Shown here: positions 1 through 12,191 of the stretch, in pieces | How the letters are laid out: each line of letters starts with the position of its first letter | Position numbering within the stretch: the stretch's first letter is position 1 | Source: Thermocrinis sp. | GTDB lineage: Bacteria > Aquificota > Aquificia > Aquificales > Aquificaceae | Reading direction: 5' to 3' | Assembly: GCA_009903855.1 (NCBI GenBank) | Contig: WYEK01000085.1 | Span: 1 to 42,178, forward strand | DNA length: 42,178 nucleotides | Made by a program: the position numbers and the translations under genes | The notes under the pieces: model-generated | What the model was told of the DNA's origin: nothing | The model's database searches: none | What the model saw: the letters and a program-made list of their open reading frames with translations, nothing else

Positions 1-394
1 CCTCCGCATCCTCTGGGTTCGTATCGTATTTTTCCTTTACCTCTGAAACATCAAAGGCATCCCCTTCCGAAACAAATGCTTGATCTAAGGTTAGCTTGCC
101 CTCCCACCTTGTAAGAACTCCTTCAAGAACTACATCCTCCCCCTGCTTTAGCTCTTGGGTAGTCCTTACCAATATCTCCACCCCACCCCCTTGATCCTCA
201 AGCCTAATCAAAAAGCTGTCTTCCTGCTTAGAAACCCTTTTAACCTTTCCCTTTATCTTTACCCTTTCCCCCTGTGGTTCTCTTTCATACTGTCTTCTTA
301 GCTCTCCAAGGTTATGGCTGATTTCATATTTGTATGGATAAGCTAAACCCCTTTCCCTGAGTTTGTTTAGCTTTGCGAGCCTTGATTGTTCCAT
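1..394 (-). CDS. lysS: Partial CDS, N-terminal OB-fold region, probably class II lysyl-tRNA synthetase
   Basis: Open frame on minus from ATG at 394 to window edge: MEQSRLAKLNKLRERGLAYPYKYE...VKIKGKVKRVSKQEDSFLIRLEDQGGGVEILV...KYDTNPEDAE; LysRS-like KL..LRE.G..PYPY plus OB-fold pattern. Confidence 0.5.
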   Translation of the reverse strand, partial: MEQSRLAKLNKLRERGLAYPYKYEISHNLGELRRQYEREPQGERVKIKGKVKRVSKQEDSFLIRLEDQGGGVEILVRTTQELKQGEDVVLEGVLTRWEGKLTLDQAFVSEGDAFDVSEVKEKYDTNPEDAE

Positions 395-411
395 AGGGCA
401 ATTATTTTAAA

Positions 412-1203
412 TTATTCCAGCGAAAGACCGCCTTCAAAATCCTCTGGGCTCAAGCTTTCACAAGCGGATTTCACCTTTTCTATGGCTGTGTAAAAGTCAT
501 CGGGTATAACCCTAACACGCATACCATAAGCCTTTTGCACCGCCTTTCTTATGATCTCTCCCTTCATAAGGGCATTGTCCCATCCAAACTCTGCGTACTT
601 CTCATTTACCAATCTGTTTAGCTCAAAGAGGGCTTTAGCCCTGTTCCTTCTTTCCTCCACCGCAGAGCTGAGGGGAAGCCGTAGGAATTTATCTATCTTT
701 GCAACAAAGCTTTCGTAAAAGCTGGCGGAGAACTTGGGCTCAAACTCTTCTATAGTAAAGCCAAGGGTTATATATTCGGGTTTTTCAAAGTAGTCTATAA
801 GGTCCTCCTCCAACTGACTGTCGTTCTCCTTAAAAAGTTCCATGTAAAGCCTGTAAGCTTGCTTGGACTTTTCTTTCACGTTTGGTGGCTTTTCAGTGTT
901 CAATTCCAAAAAGTAGTGATAAAGTTCTTCGCCCACCACAATAGCTAAAATTTCATCCACTCCAAGCTCTCTTAGGGCAAAAAACCTATGCTGACCATCT
1001 ATCACATAGAATTTACCCTCCCTCTGCACCACAATTATGGGCACCAAAAAGCCCAACTTTTCTATGGCGGTTTTTAAACGCTCTTTTAAAGTTTCTGAGA
1101 GGTCCCTCTGAAAGTGTGGAACTTCAATCTCTTTTATGTCCAACAAGCACAGAGATAGCGTCCTGTGCCTTACTGGCTCCTGAAAGCTTGCAATTTCCCT
1201 CAT
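412..1203 (-). CDS. ParB/Srx-like nuclease-domain protein
   Basis: 263-aa ORF with VPHFQRDLSE...FLVPIIVVQREGKFYVIDGQHRFFALRELG, typical ParB N-terminal motif. Confidence 0.7.
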   Translation of the reverse strand: MREIASFQEPVRHRTLSLCLLDIKEIEVPHFQRDLSETLKERLKTAIEKLGFLVPIIVVQREGKFYVIDGQHRFFALRELGVDEILAIVVGEELYHYFLELNTEKPPNVKEKSKQAYRLYMELFKENDSQLEEDLIDYFEKPEYITLGFTIEEFEPKFSASFYESFVAKIDKFLRLPLSSAVEERRNRAKALFELNRLVNEKYAEFGWDNALMKGEIIRKAVQKAYGMRVRVIPDDFYTAIEKVKSACESLSPEDFEGGLSLE

Positions 1204-1272
1204 AGAATTTTATTTTATAATGAATGGCGTGAGGACTAAGTTAGCTCCTTCAGAGTCCGGAGGAACATCCCA

Positions 1273-2325
1273 ATGAAGGATCTTTCTAAAACAACTTACA
1301 TAACTTCCTTAAACTTGACACAGCTGAGAGAGTTAGTTAAGAGCCTTGGGTGGGAGCCCTACCGGGCAGACCAAATTCTAAACTGGGTTTATAAAAGGTT
1401 CATCACAAACTTTGAAGAGATGACAAACCTATCAAAGGAGCAAAGAAGATTTCTGAGTGATAATTATTCTATTCACAGCTTAGAACTGGTGCAAAAGGTG
1501 GAGGGTGGAGATTCCACAAAGTTCTTGTTTAAAACCATCGATGGGCATCTTTTGGAGACAGTGCTAATATACGAGCGGGACCATCTTACCCTATGTGTAT
1601 CTTCCCAAGTGGGCTGTGCGGTGGGATGCACCTTTTGTGCCACCACCAAGGATGGGCTTGTTAGAAACTTAAGGACCGAAGAGATCATAGACCAATTTTT
1701 GCAGGTGCAGAGGCATACACCGCAAAAGATAAGAAACGTAGTCTTTATGGGTATGGGTGAGCCCTTGGCTAACTACGAAAATGTTAAGAGGGCAGTAGAG
1801 ATTATGGTTAGTCCTTGGGGGCTTGACCTGTCCAAAAGGAGGGTTAGCATATCCACCAGCGGGCTGGTCCACCAGCTCAGGCTCATGGCTCAGGACCCAC
1901 TAATGAGAGAGTTAAACTTAGCAGTTTCCATCAATGCACCCACTCAGGAACTTAGAGAAAAGCTTATGCCCCTTTCAAAGACAAACACTCTTCAGGATCT
2001 GATGGAAACCCTTTATCAGTTTCCTTACCCCTCCGACAGAAGGATCATGATAGAGTACGTGCTTTTGGAAGGAGTCAATGATGAAGAAGTGCACGCAAGA
2101 CAGCTTGCAAACCTTCTCAAAAAGAAAAGAAATAAATTCAAGGTGAACCTCATACCCTTTAACCCAGACCCATCCTTGCCTTATAAGAGACCATCAATGG
2201 AGAGAGTTTATAGATTTCAAAAAATCCTTTGGGAGGAGGGTATATCTACCTTCATAAGGTTGAGCAAGGGGGTGGATATATTTGGCGCCTGCGGTCAGCT
2301 AAGAAGAAGACTTGTGTTAAGATAA
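1273..2325 (+). CDS. rlmN: 23S rRNA (adenine2503-C2)-methyltransferase, radical SAM
   Basis: CAVGCTFCATTKDG radical SAM motif, VFMGMGEPLANYENV, FGACGQL C-terminus. Confidence 0.95.
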   Translation: MKDLSKTTYITSLNLTQLRELVKSLGWEPYRADQILNWVYKRFITNFEEMTNLSKEQRRFLSDNYSIHSLELVQKVEGGDSTKFLFKTIDGHLLETVLIYERDHLTLCVSSQVGCAVGCTFCATTKDGLVRNLRTEEIIDQFLQVQRHTPQKIRNVVFMGMGEPLANYENVKRAVEIMVSPWGLDLSKRRVSISTSGLVHQLRLMAQDPLMRELNLAVSINAPTQELREKLMPLSKTNTLQDLMETLYQFPYPSDRRIMIEYVLLEGVNDEEVHARQLANLLKKKRNKFKVNLIPFNPDPSLPYKRPSMERVYRFQKILWEEGISTFIRLSKGVDIFGACGQLRRRLVLR

Positions 2326-2332
2326 AAGTTCT

Positions 2333-3016
2333 ATGGAAAAGAAAGGTAGATGGATCACCGAACTTACTGTGATAGTTATAATAGTCCTTCTCATTAGGGC
2401 GTTTGTAGCCCAAGCCTACAACATTCCCTCGGGTTCTATGAAGCCCACACTATTGGTGGGAGATTTCATACTGGTGAATAAGCTGGTGTATAGGTTTTCA
2501 GAACCCCAAAGGGGCGACATAGTGGTCTTTAAGTATCCAATAGACCCAAACATAGACTTCATAAAAAGGATAATTGCCCTGCCGGGGGAAGAAGTTGAAG
2601 TAAGAAACAATCAAGTTTTCATAAACGGAAAGCCTTTACCTTTAATTGAAGTAGGAAGAGGCGAAGAAAACGGTTTAAGAAAAGTTATTTACGAAGAAGT
2701 CCTGCCCGAGGGCATAAAGCACAAAGTTCAGTTCTACGAAGACTTTCCCTTCTCAAAAAGGGACTTTGGACCTGTTGTGGTACCGCCCAACCACTATTTT
2801 GTGATGGGAGACAACAGAGACAACAGCGAAGATAGCAGATACTGGGGCTTTTTGCCAAGGGAAAACATAATAGGAAAAGCCTTTGTAATATACTTCTCAG
2901 GAGATGTTCCACCCTTGCAGACCACCGATGTTAGCATTTTCACTGGAATAAAACAACTAATACTTGCAATATTACATCCAAGATTTGAGAGGATCGGAAA
3001 ACCTCTCATATGGTAA
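2333..3016 (+). CDS. lepB: Signal peptidase I
   Basis: NIPSGSMKPTLLVGDFILVNK, GDIVVFKYP, FIKRIIALPGE, VMGDNRDNSEDSR. Confidence 0.95.
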   Translation: MEKKGRWITELTVIVIIVLLIRAFVAQAYNIPSGSMKPTLLVGDFILVNKLVYRFSEPQRGDIVVFKYPIDPNIDFIKRIIALPGEEVEVRNNQVFINGKPLPLIEVGRGEENGLRKVIYEEVLPEGIKHKVQFYEDFPFSKRDFGPVVVPPNHYFVMGDNRDNSEDSRYWGFLPRENIIGKAFVIYFSGDVPPLQTTDVSIFTGIKQLILAILHPRFERIGKPLIW

Positions 3017-4721
3017 ATACGGGAATTTCCGCTTCTAAGAACCTTTCTAAGGTAATCAAAAGCGCCGTTGGTGGAACTTTCGCAGAATGCAGGGTGTAAA
3101 TAAAAAGTTCTGGAAGTTTTTTAACATCCACAAAGCTATTAGAAATGACTCCACCCTTTACTTCCACATACTCGCTGAGTCCATCCAGTATAAGTTCGTA
3201 TTTCTCCTTGGGTATTCGTTTTTCCAATTCAAAGAGTATGCTACTCAAAATGCCAAAGATGAGGGCTTCATCCCCTAAGTTTCCCAAGTTAAAGGTATTC
3301 TTTTGTTTAGAAATTCTTTCAATAACCTCATCCACGCCCTCCAATATTGGATTTCCAAAGGCTGGACGTATTACGGAGGGATTTAAAAGTCTAATTTGAG
3401 CAAGACTTACAGCGTTTTCAATGCCAGAAAAGTTAAGCCTGTGATAGAGGACGACCCTCTCAATTTTAGCAGTTTCATTAACAGAGTATTCTTCTGGAAG
3501 ACAGTAGGAACCAAAGAGCTTAGAGGAAAAAAGTGTTTTTGTTTTTTCTTCAAAGACCACAAAGCTTCCCTTCTCTGGCAAAAAGGGTGTTTTTATAAAC
3601 CGAAGAACATTACCTTCTCCAAAGTCAAGAAAACCATCTGGAAAGCTTTCCACAAGCTTTATCCGCCTCTCTGGAACACCCAAGTCTATCAAGCTCAGTG
3701 CTATGGGAAGGCTCGTGATAACATAAAGCTTGGGAGCTAAATTAAGCAGGTTTAGGATGCTTGTGGTATCCCCAGGAAGTAGGTCCATCAAAATTAAAGC
3801 TCTCAAATTTTCTAACTTACCAACAGACTTTTCTATTTCATCCCTTACAGCGGAAAACCTGTGGTACGGTAGTACGTTGAAAAGTAGGGAAACATAACTG
3901 TTTCCCTTTTCGTAAACTCTCAAGTACATATTCCTCTGTAGCAAACTTTCAAGGTCCAAAGAGTTTATCAAAAAGAGTCCTTCTCCCACTGATAACATAC
4001 TGGGTGCAGACGGTTGAACTTCCTTATGAACCTCCTGCGGTACTGTCTCTTGAACCACCTCCGGATAAGCGGTAGGAGGTTGCGGTTGAACTTCTTCAAG
4101 TAGCATGGAGAAGAATTCTGCGTTATTCTTAAAGTATGTGATCAACTTTGCTTCCTCTGTGTATGGAAGGAGCTTAACACTAACATTATCCGATTTAATT
4201 ATTTCTTTGAAATGCTCAGGGATACAGGAAAACCCTTTAACCGCACCCGCTTTTAAATATAATTCACAGGAAAGACCATCCGCATTAAGAAAGACGCCAG
4301 TGGATGTATTCCTTGACAAAAGGTATATAAAAAGATTCATCATTCCCAAATCCGATGGAACACTTTCATGAAGACTTTCAAGGGTCCGATAGAGCTTGGC
4401 AAATTTGTTGAGAAACTCCAAGAGGTTGAAGGGTAAGATCAGTATGTTGAAATCGCTAAAGCCAAATTTTTTGAGCTCTTGCGCTTGCTGATAATCTTCC
4501 ACCAAAAATATAGGAACAACAAAGTAGCCTTCCTTAAGCAACTCCCCAAAAAAATCTCTATCCTTCCATTGGAGTATTAAAAAGTCTGGTGAAACCGCTT
4601 TCAATAGGTCCTTAGCTTTTTTTTCGTCCAATGCAACCAGAAGCTTGTGTCCCGTTATGTCTAAAATATCACCAAAAATAGGATAAAACCTCTTCTCTTT
4701 GTCAAAGAGCAAAAACTTCAT
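3006..4721 (-). CDS. Three-part protein: receiver-like N-terminus, DUF4388/PATAN-like middle, degenerate ODP/FprA-type metallo-beta-lactamase-like C-terminus
   Basis: 571-aa ORF; C-terminal LRALILMDLLPGDTTSILNLL, GEGNVLRFIKTPFLPEKGSFVVFEEKTKTLFSSKLFGSY aligns by eye with ODP family but metal-ligand positions are substituted. Confidence 0.5.
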   Translation of the reverse strand: MKFLLFDKEKRFYPIFGDILDITGHKLLVALDEKKAKDLLKAVSPDFLILQWKDRDFFGELLKEGYFVVPIFLVEDYQQAQELKKFGFSDFNILILPFNLLEFLNKFAKLYRTLESLHESVPSDLGMMNLFIYLLSRNTSTGVFLNADGLSCELYLKAGAVKGFSCIPEHFKEIIKSDNVSVKLLPYTEEAKLITYFKNNAEFFSMLLEEVQPQPPTAYPEVVQETVPQEVHKEVQPSAPSMLSVGEGLFLINSLDLESLLQRNMYLRVYEKGNSYVSLLFNVLPYHRFSAVRDEIEKSVGKLENLRALILMDLLPGDTTSILNLLNLAPKLYVITSLPIALSLIDLGVPERRIKLVESFPDGFLDFGEGNVLRFIKTPFLPEKGSFVVFEEKTKTLFSSKLFGSYCLPEEYSVNETAKIERVVLYHRLNFSGIENAVSLAQIRLLNPSVIRPAFGNPILEGVDEVIERISKQKNTFNLGNLGDEALIFGILSSILFELEKRIPKEKYELILDGLSEYVEVKGGVISNSFVDVKKLPELFIYTLHSAKVPPTALLITLERFLEAEIPVFTI

Positions 4722-4969
4722 TACACCACCTCCCCTTTTTTGGATGCTATAATTAAAAGGTTAAGCTGTTCTCTGAGGATGTTTATAGAATGCACCACCA
4801 TAAAAAAGCCATGCTCCACGTTCAAAAGAGCAGTCTGAAATGCTAAAGAATCTTCCAAGAGCCTGAGCTCCCTTATTTTCCTGTAATACTCATCCAGTTC
4901 TGTTCCACACTCTAAGAGCTTTTTTACCACTTCTTGGCTAAGTTTCAAAGCTTGTTCTCTTGTATCCAA
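4721..4969 (-). CDS. Small helical hypothetical protein
   Basis: 82-aa ORF; start overlaps the upstream ORF and stop overlaps the next start, consistent with translational coupling. Confidence 0.55.
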   Translation of the reverse strand: MDTREQALKLSQEVVKKLLECGTELDEYYRKIRELRLLEDSLAFQTALLNVEHGFFMVVHSINILREQLNLLIIASKKGEVV

Positions 4970-5352
4970 AGCCTGCCTACCTCCTTTCCCCTTTTTCTTG
5001 GAATATGGTACCTACTAAAGAGGATAGATTCTATCTTTTTTAGGTCTATTTCCTCCAAACCTTCAAAAATGAGGGCATTTTCCTCCTCCCGATGGATCAC
5101 ACTTACATTACCCTCTCCCACTACCACATCACCACCACCCGCCATAAAGCCCACCGCCAAGGACATGGTGGCAAAGTCCAGCACGTTTATTCCCAAGGTG
5201 GGCTTTTCTTCTCCTTTTATGACTAAGTAGGTACAGATAGCTAAGCCGATCCTGAATAGACTCTCTGCGGTAAAGGGATAATCGCCCAGATTTCCGTGGA
5301 GCTTTTTACCATCAAATAGGCTCTTTGACAGCATTCCAAACCTCGTCCTCAA
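4945..5352 (-). CDS. Hypothetical protein resembling domain I of phosphohexomutases (PGM/PMM)
   Basis: LFDGKKLHGNLGDYPFTAESLFRIGLAICTYL...GFMAGGGDVVVGEG; overlaps tlyA by 41 bp; no TASHNP catalytic loop. Confidence 0.4.
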   Translation of the reverse strand: MRTRFGMLSKSLFDGKKLHGNLGDYPFTAESLFRIGLAICTYLVIKGEEKPTLGINVLDFATMSLAVGFMAGGGDVVVGEGNVSVIHREEENALIFEGLEEIDLKKIESILFSRYHIPRKRGKEVGRLWIQENKL

Positions 5353-6088
5353 GGTCTTCTATGCCTCTTTCCCCTCTTTTTGCAAACAGAAAGAACTCTT
5401 CGTTTCCCTTTGCTCCCTTTGGCTTTGCCTTAATAACCTTTAGTACAGAAAAACCAAGCTCTTTTAGAAAGTTTGCCACGTCCAACACTGCTTCTGCCTT
5501 CTTTTCGTCATCCTTCACCACACCCTTTTTGACGAACTTTGGGGGAAGCTCAAACTGAGGCTTAACCAAAACCAACAGAAAACCCTCCTCTTTTAAAAAT
5601 TTTACCACCACAGGCAAAAGTTTTTTTGAGGATATAAAGGATACGTCCATGGTTATTAGATCCACCTTTTCGGGGATATGCTTCTCTGTAAGCTCCCTTG
5701 CGTCCGTCTCTTCATAGAGGACAACCCTTGGGTCATACCTCAGCTTTTGGTCCATCTGACCCTTTCCAACGTCCACTGCATAGACTTTCTTGGCACCCCT
5801 TTGTAAAAGACAGTCTGTAAAGCCTCCCGTAGATGAACCCACGTCTAAAACGGTAAAACCTTCCACCGAAAGTCCAAGCCTTTCGAGGGCGTGTTCAAGC
5901 TTGTACCCTCCCCTTGAAACATACCTAAAGGGTTCCTTTATTTCTACCTTTGCGTTTTCTTTAACTCGTTGTCCGGGCTTGTCTACCACCTTGCCATCCA
6001 CAAGGACCAAGCCGGACATGATCAAGGCCTGTGCCTTTTCCCGAGTGGGGGCAAGGCCCTTTTCCACAAGATACTGGTCAAGCCTCAA
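5312..6088 (-). CDS. tlyA: TlyA-family rRNA methyltransferase (S4 domain + FtsJ-like)
   Basis: [33 protein letters not shown]4 domain; YVSRGGYKLEHAL; VLDVGSSTGGFTDCLLQRGA. Confidence 0.9.
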   Translation of the reverse strand: MRLDQYLVEKGLAPTREKAQALIMSGLVLVDGKVVDKPGQRVKENAKVEIKEPFRYVSRGGYKLEHALERLGLSVEGFTVLDVGSSTGGFTDCLLQRGAKKVYAVDVGKGQMDQKLRYDPRVVLYEETDARELTEKHIPEKVDLITMDVSFISSKKLLPVVVKFLKEEGFLLVLVKPQFELPPKFVKKGVVKDDEKKAEAVLDVANFLKELGFSVLKVIKAKPKGAKGNEEFFLFAKRGERGIEDLEDEVWNAVKEPI

Positions 6089-6324
6089 AGCCTAAGAAGA
6101 TACTTTAAAAGGTAAAGAATAAGCAAAAGAACAAGGGGAGAGAAGTCAATGTTCCCATAGGTGGGAAGAATGCTTCTTATGGGTCTCAAAAGGGGCTCAA
6201 TCAACGCGTCCAACTTCCTGTAAAAACCATTCTCCCTAGCCTGAGGGAACCACGAGCCTATCGCGTGAACTAAAACTAAAATTATCAAAAGGTTTATAAC
6301 GAGGGAGAGCAGTCCCTTTATCAT
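6085..6324 (-). CDS. YggT family membrane protein
   Basis: 79 aa, hydrophobic, [35 protein letters not shown]. Confidence 0.85.
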   Translation of the reverse strand: MIKGLLSLVINLLIILVLVHAIGSWFPQARENGFYRKLDALIEPLLRPIRSILPTYGNIDFSPLVLLLILYLLKYLLRL

Positions 6325-6677
6325 TCAACCAGCTCTAAGATGGCAAGCTCGCAGGAGTCTCCGATCCTTCTAAAGGGAAGTTTGATAATGCGTGTGTATC
6401 CACCGTTCCTTCCCTCAAAGCGGGGACCGATCTCCTCAAAGAGTTTCTTTATCACCTTTTTATCGGGCAGTAGCTGGAGAGCTCTCCTCCTGGCTGATAG
6501 GTCTCCCTTCTTGGCAAGGGTGATGAGCTTTTCCACAAAGGGGCGAACTGCCTTTGCCCTCTGCAGGGATGTTTCTATTCGCTCTTCAAGGATAAGTGCC
6601 CTGGCTAAGGACCTGTATAGGGCAAGCCTCTGCTCTTTTGTTCTATCAAAGTGTTTCTTTTTAACCCTGTGCCTCAT
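6321..6677 (-). CDS. rplQ: 50S ribosomal protein L17
   Basis: [59 protein letters not shown]. Confidence 0.97.
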   Translation of the reverse strand: MRHRVKKKHFDRTKEQRLALYRSLARALILEERIETSLQRAKAVRPFVEKLITLAKKGDLSARRRALQLLPDKKVIKKLFEEIGPRFEGRNGGYTRIIKLPFRRIGDSCELAILELVE

Positions 6678-6680
6678 TTT

Positions 6681-7634
6681 TTACCTCCTACCCGTTAAGT
6701 CCATGCCTAAGTGTAAACCCATTTGCTTTAGGGCTTCCTTTATCTCGTTTATAGCCTTTCTTCCTACGTTTTTGGTGCTCTTTAGCTCTTCCTCTGTTAG
6801 CTTTACCAGGTCCCCTATGGTGGTTATGCCCATCCTCTTTATGGAGTTAAGGGCCCTCTGGGAAATGTCAAGCTCCTCGATGGGTAGGGCGAGCTTCTCT
6901 ATGAACTCGTCTGTGGGAATGGGCTCCTCTATCACCCGAGGTATCTCGTAAGAGATATTCTCCAACAAGGAGAAATTCCTGATAAGTATTGCTACCGCCT
7001 CTTTAACCGCCTCCTCCGGGCTTTTGCTTCCATCAGTGTATATCTCCATTATAAGCCTGTCGTAATCGCTCCTCTTTTCCACCCTGGTTTTTTCTATTCT
7101 GTAGGCAACATGCCTTACCGGGTTAAAGTCCCCATCCACCATGATCCAACCCACCTCTCCGAAGGACTCCATCTCCTCCGTGGGCACATATCCTACGCCC
7201 CTTTCAACTCTCACCTCCATCTTTAGCTCCACGTTTGGGTCTGTAATGGTTGCCACCTTAACCTCTGGCGTGATCAACTCCACGTTTGGGGGTAGAGAAA
7301 AGTCCTTAGCATAGACAGGCCCCTCTCCCTTCTTTTTAAGATAGAGCACCTCCACATCAGAGTTTGTCATTCTAAACTTAACCTCTTTGAGGTTTGCCAG
7401 AATTTCTAAGACGTCTTCCTGCACTCCGTCAAGGGCAGAAAATTCGTGGTAGACACCGTAAATCTTCACTCCCGTTATTGCACAGCCCTCTATGGAGGAA
7501 AGAAGCACCCTTCTTAGGGAATTCCCTACGGTTATGCCAAAGCCCCTTTCCAAGGGCTCTATCACAAGGCGACCGTAGGTGGGGCTTATTTCTTCCCAGA
7601 ATATTTTGTTAGGGTAGATAAGCTGTCTTAGCAT
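6681..7634 (-). CDS. rpoA: DNA-directed RNA polymerase subunit alpha
   Basis: GRLVIEPLERGFGITVGNSLRRVLLSSIEG; C-terminal LxxNVGRKAINEIKEAL. Confidence 0.98.
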   Translation of the reverse strand: MLRQLIYPNKIFWEEISPTYGRLVIEPLERGFGITVGNSLRRVLLSSIEGCAITGVKIYGVYHEFSALDGVQEDVLEILANLKEVKFRMTNSDVEVLYLKKKGEGPVYAKDFSLPPNVELITPEVKVATITDPNVELKMEVRVERGVGYVPTEEMESFGEVGWIMVDGDFNPVRHVAYRIEKTRVEKRSDYDRLIMEIYTDGSKSPEEAVKEAVAILIRNFSLLENISYEIPRVIEEPIPTDEFIEKLALPIEELDISQRALNSIKRMGITTIGDLVKLTEEELKSTKNVGRKAINEIKEALKQMGLHLGMDLTGRR

Positions 7635-7646
7635 ACCCTTTCCTCC

Positions 7647-8276
7647 TTAAACCCTTGAGTAAAACTCTATCACGTATTGCAAATTGATTGGGATCTCAAG
7701 CTGAATATCTTTGGGCAGGTCTATAACCTTTCCTCTAAAGTTCTCCTTGTCAAGTTCCAACCACACGGGCACACTTCTTGGGTCCGTGTTCTCCAAGTTC
7801 TCCCTTATTTGAGGAATATCACGAGAGGAAGGCTTGACCTCTATCACATCCCCCACAGAAACCAGGTAAGAGGGGATGTTGACCTTCTTGCCATTTACTA
7901 GAATGTGGCCATGTGCCACAAACTGCCTTGCCTGCCTTCTGGTGCATGCAAATCCAAGCCTATAAACCACATTGTCCAGCCTTCTCTCCAAAAGCTGGAG
8001 AAGAACTTGACCAGTGTTGCCCTTTGACTTGGATGCCATGTCAAAATACTTTTTGAACTGCTTTTCTCTTATGCCACCGTAGAGGAACTTTAGCTTTTGC
8101 TTTTCCATAAGCCGGAGCCCGTATTCGGTGAGCTTCCTTTTTCTTCCTTTTACCCTTCCATGTTGTCCAGGTGGAAAGTTTCTCTTGCTCAAAATCTTAG
8201 GAGCACTTTTCTTACCCGATACTACCACACCGAACCTTCTGTCTATCCTTACCCAAGGACCTATGTACCTACCCAT
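7647..8276 (-). CDS. rpsD: 30S ribosomal protein S4
   Basis: MGRYIGPWVRIDRRFG..., RRLDNVVYRLGFACTRRQARQFVAHGHILVNGKKVNIPSY. Confidence 0.98.
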   Translation of the reverse strand: MGRYIGPWVRIDRRFGVVVSGKKSAPKILSKRNFPPGQHGRVKGRKRKLTEYGLRLMEKQKLKFLYGGIREKQFKKYFDMASKSKGNTGQVLLQLLERRLDNVVYRLGFACTRRQARQFVAHGHILVNGKKVNIPSYLVSVGDVIEVKPSSRDIPQIRENLENTDPRSVPVWLELDKENFRGKVIDLPKDIQLEIPINLQYVIEFYSRV

Positions 8277-8279
8277 GCT

Positions 8280-8669
8280 TCATACCCTCCTTTTTGCGGG
8301 TGGTCTGCACCCATTGTGGGGCAGAGGAGTTACATCCCTTATCTTGGTGATCTTCAATCCCGCTGCATAAACCGCCTTCAGGGCTGACTCTCTTCCTGCA
8401 CCCGCTCCTTTGATCCACACTTCCGCCTCCTGCAAACCATACTCTTGCATAGCCCTCTTCACTGCCTTTTGGGCTGCAAGCTGTGCGGCGTAAGGAGTGC
8501 TCTTTCTGGTACCCTTAAAACCAACCGTACCACCGCTTTCCCAGACCAAAGTATTACCTTGCATATCCGTTATGTTCACTATAGTGTTGTTAAAGGTGCT
8601 AAGGATATGAACTATGCCCTGCGTTACAATTCTCTTTTGTTTCTTTGCACCTTGCTTTTTCTTTGCCAT
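8280..8669 (-). CDS. rpsK: 30S ribosomal protein S11
   Basis: [22 protein letters not shown]...[42 protein letters not shown]. Confidence 0.98.
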   Translation of the reverse strand: MAKKKQGAKKQKRIVTQGIVHILSTFNNTIVNITDMQGNTLVWESGGTVGFKGTRKSTPYAAQLAAQKAVKRAMQEYGLQEAEVWIKGAGAGRESALKAVYAAGLKITKIRDVTPLPHNGCRPPAKRRV

Positions 8670-8680
8670 TGCTATCCTCC

Positions 8681-9061
8681 TTACTTGGCTATCTTCTTCT
8701 TAGTGCCACCAACTGTTTTCCTTTTACCCTTCCTTGTCCTTGCGTTGGTCCTTGTTTGTTGTCCTCTTACGGGAAGACCTTTTGCGTGTCTTATACCTCT
8801 ATAACAGCCTATGTCTATTAATTTTTTTATGTTCAACTGTACCTCTCTTCTTAGGTCTCCTTCCACCTTGTAATTTTGTTCTATGAATTTCCTTATGGTG
8901 TTAAGCTCATCGGGAGTCAGCTCACCCAAACGCTTCGTACAGGGTATACCCGTCTTTTCGCATATCTCCCTAGCCCTAGACCATCCTATGCCATAAAGGT
9001 AAGTGAGGGCCACTTCCAACTTCTTATGGTCTGGTAGGTCTACGCCCGCTATCCTTGCCAT
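8681..9061 (-). CDS. rpsM: 30S ribosomal protein S13
   Basis: [30 protein letters not shown]...[32 protein letters not shown]. Confidence 0.98.
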   Translation of the reverse strand: MARIAGVDLPDHKKLEVALTYLYGIGWSRAREICEKTGIPCTKRLGELTPDELNTIRKFIEQNYKVEGDLRREVQLNIKKLIDIGCYRGIRHAKGLPVRGQQTRTNARTRKGKRKTVGGTKKKIAK

Positions 9062-9072
9062 AGCCTTCCTCC

Positions 9073-9189
9073 TTAGTTACCCTGTCTTTGTTTGTGCTTT
9101 GGGTTCTCGCATATAACCATAACCCTGCCTTTCCTTCTTATGATCTTGCATTTGGCACATATAGGTTTTACAGAGGGTCTTACCTTCAT
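9073..9189 (-). CDS. rpmJ: 50S ribosomal protein L36 (absent from supplied ORF track, probably too short)
   Basis: Own translation: [38 protein letters not shown], between infA and rpsM. Confidence 0.97.
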   Translation of the reverse strand: MKVRPSVKPICAKCKIIRRKGRVMVICENPKHKQRQGN

Positions 9190-9223
9190 CGCAAACCTCC
9201 TAAAGGAAGGATATTATAACACA

Positions 9224-9455
9224 TTATTCTCTGTATATGATCCTTCCTCTGGTTAGGTCATAAGGTGAGAGTTCCACCTTTACCCGGTCTCCGGGTAGGA
9301 TCCTTATAAAGTGTACCCTCATTTTTCCAGACACATGGGCCAATACTGTATGTCCCGTGTCTAACTTCACCCTAAACATAGCGTTGGGCAACGCCTCCTC
9401 TACCGTTCCCTCAAGGACGATTCCCTTTTCTTTGTATTTCTCTTGGTCCTTTTTC

Positions 9456-9466
<11 letters not shown>
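9224..9466 (-). CDS. infA: Translation initiation factor IF-1
   Basis: [66 protein letters not shown]. Confidence 0.97.

Positions 9467-12187
<2,721 letters not shown>

Positions 12188-12191
<4 letters not shown>

Noticed and set aside
3396-3740. 114-aa plus ORF opposite the ODP-like gene
   Set aside because: The minus frame carries recognisable domains and coupled starts; the plus frame does not.
6340-6951. 203-aa plus ORF across rplQ/rpoA
   Set aside because: Antisense to two conserved genes; Ser/Phe-rich shadow composition.
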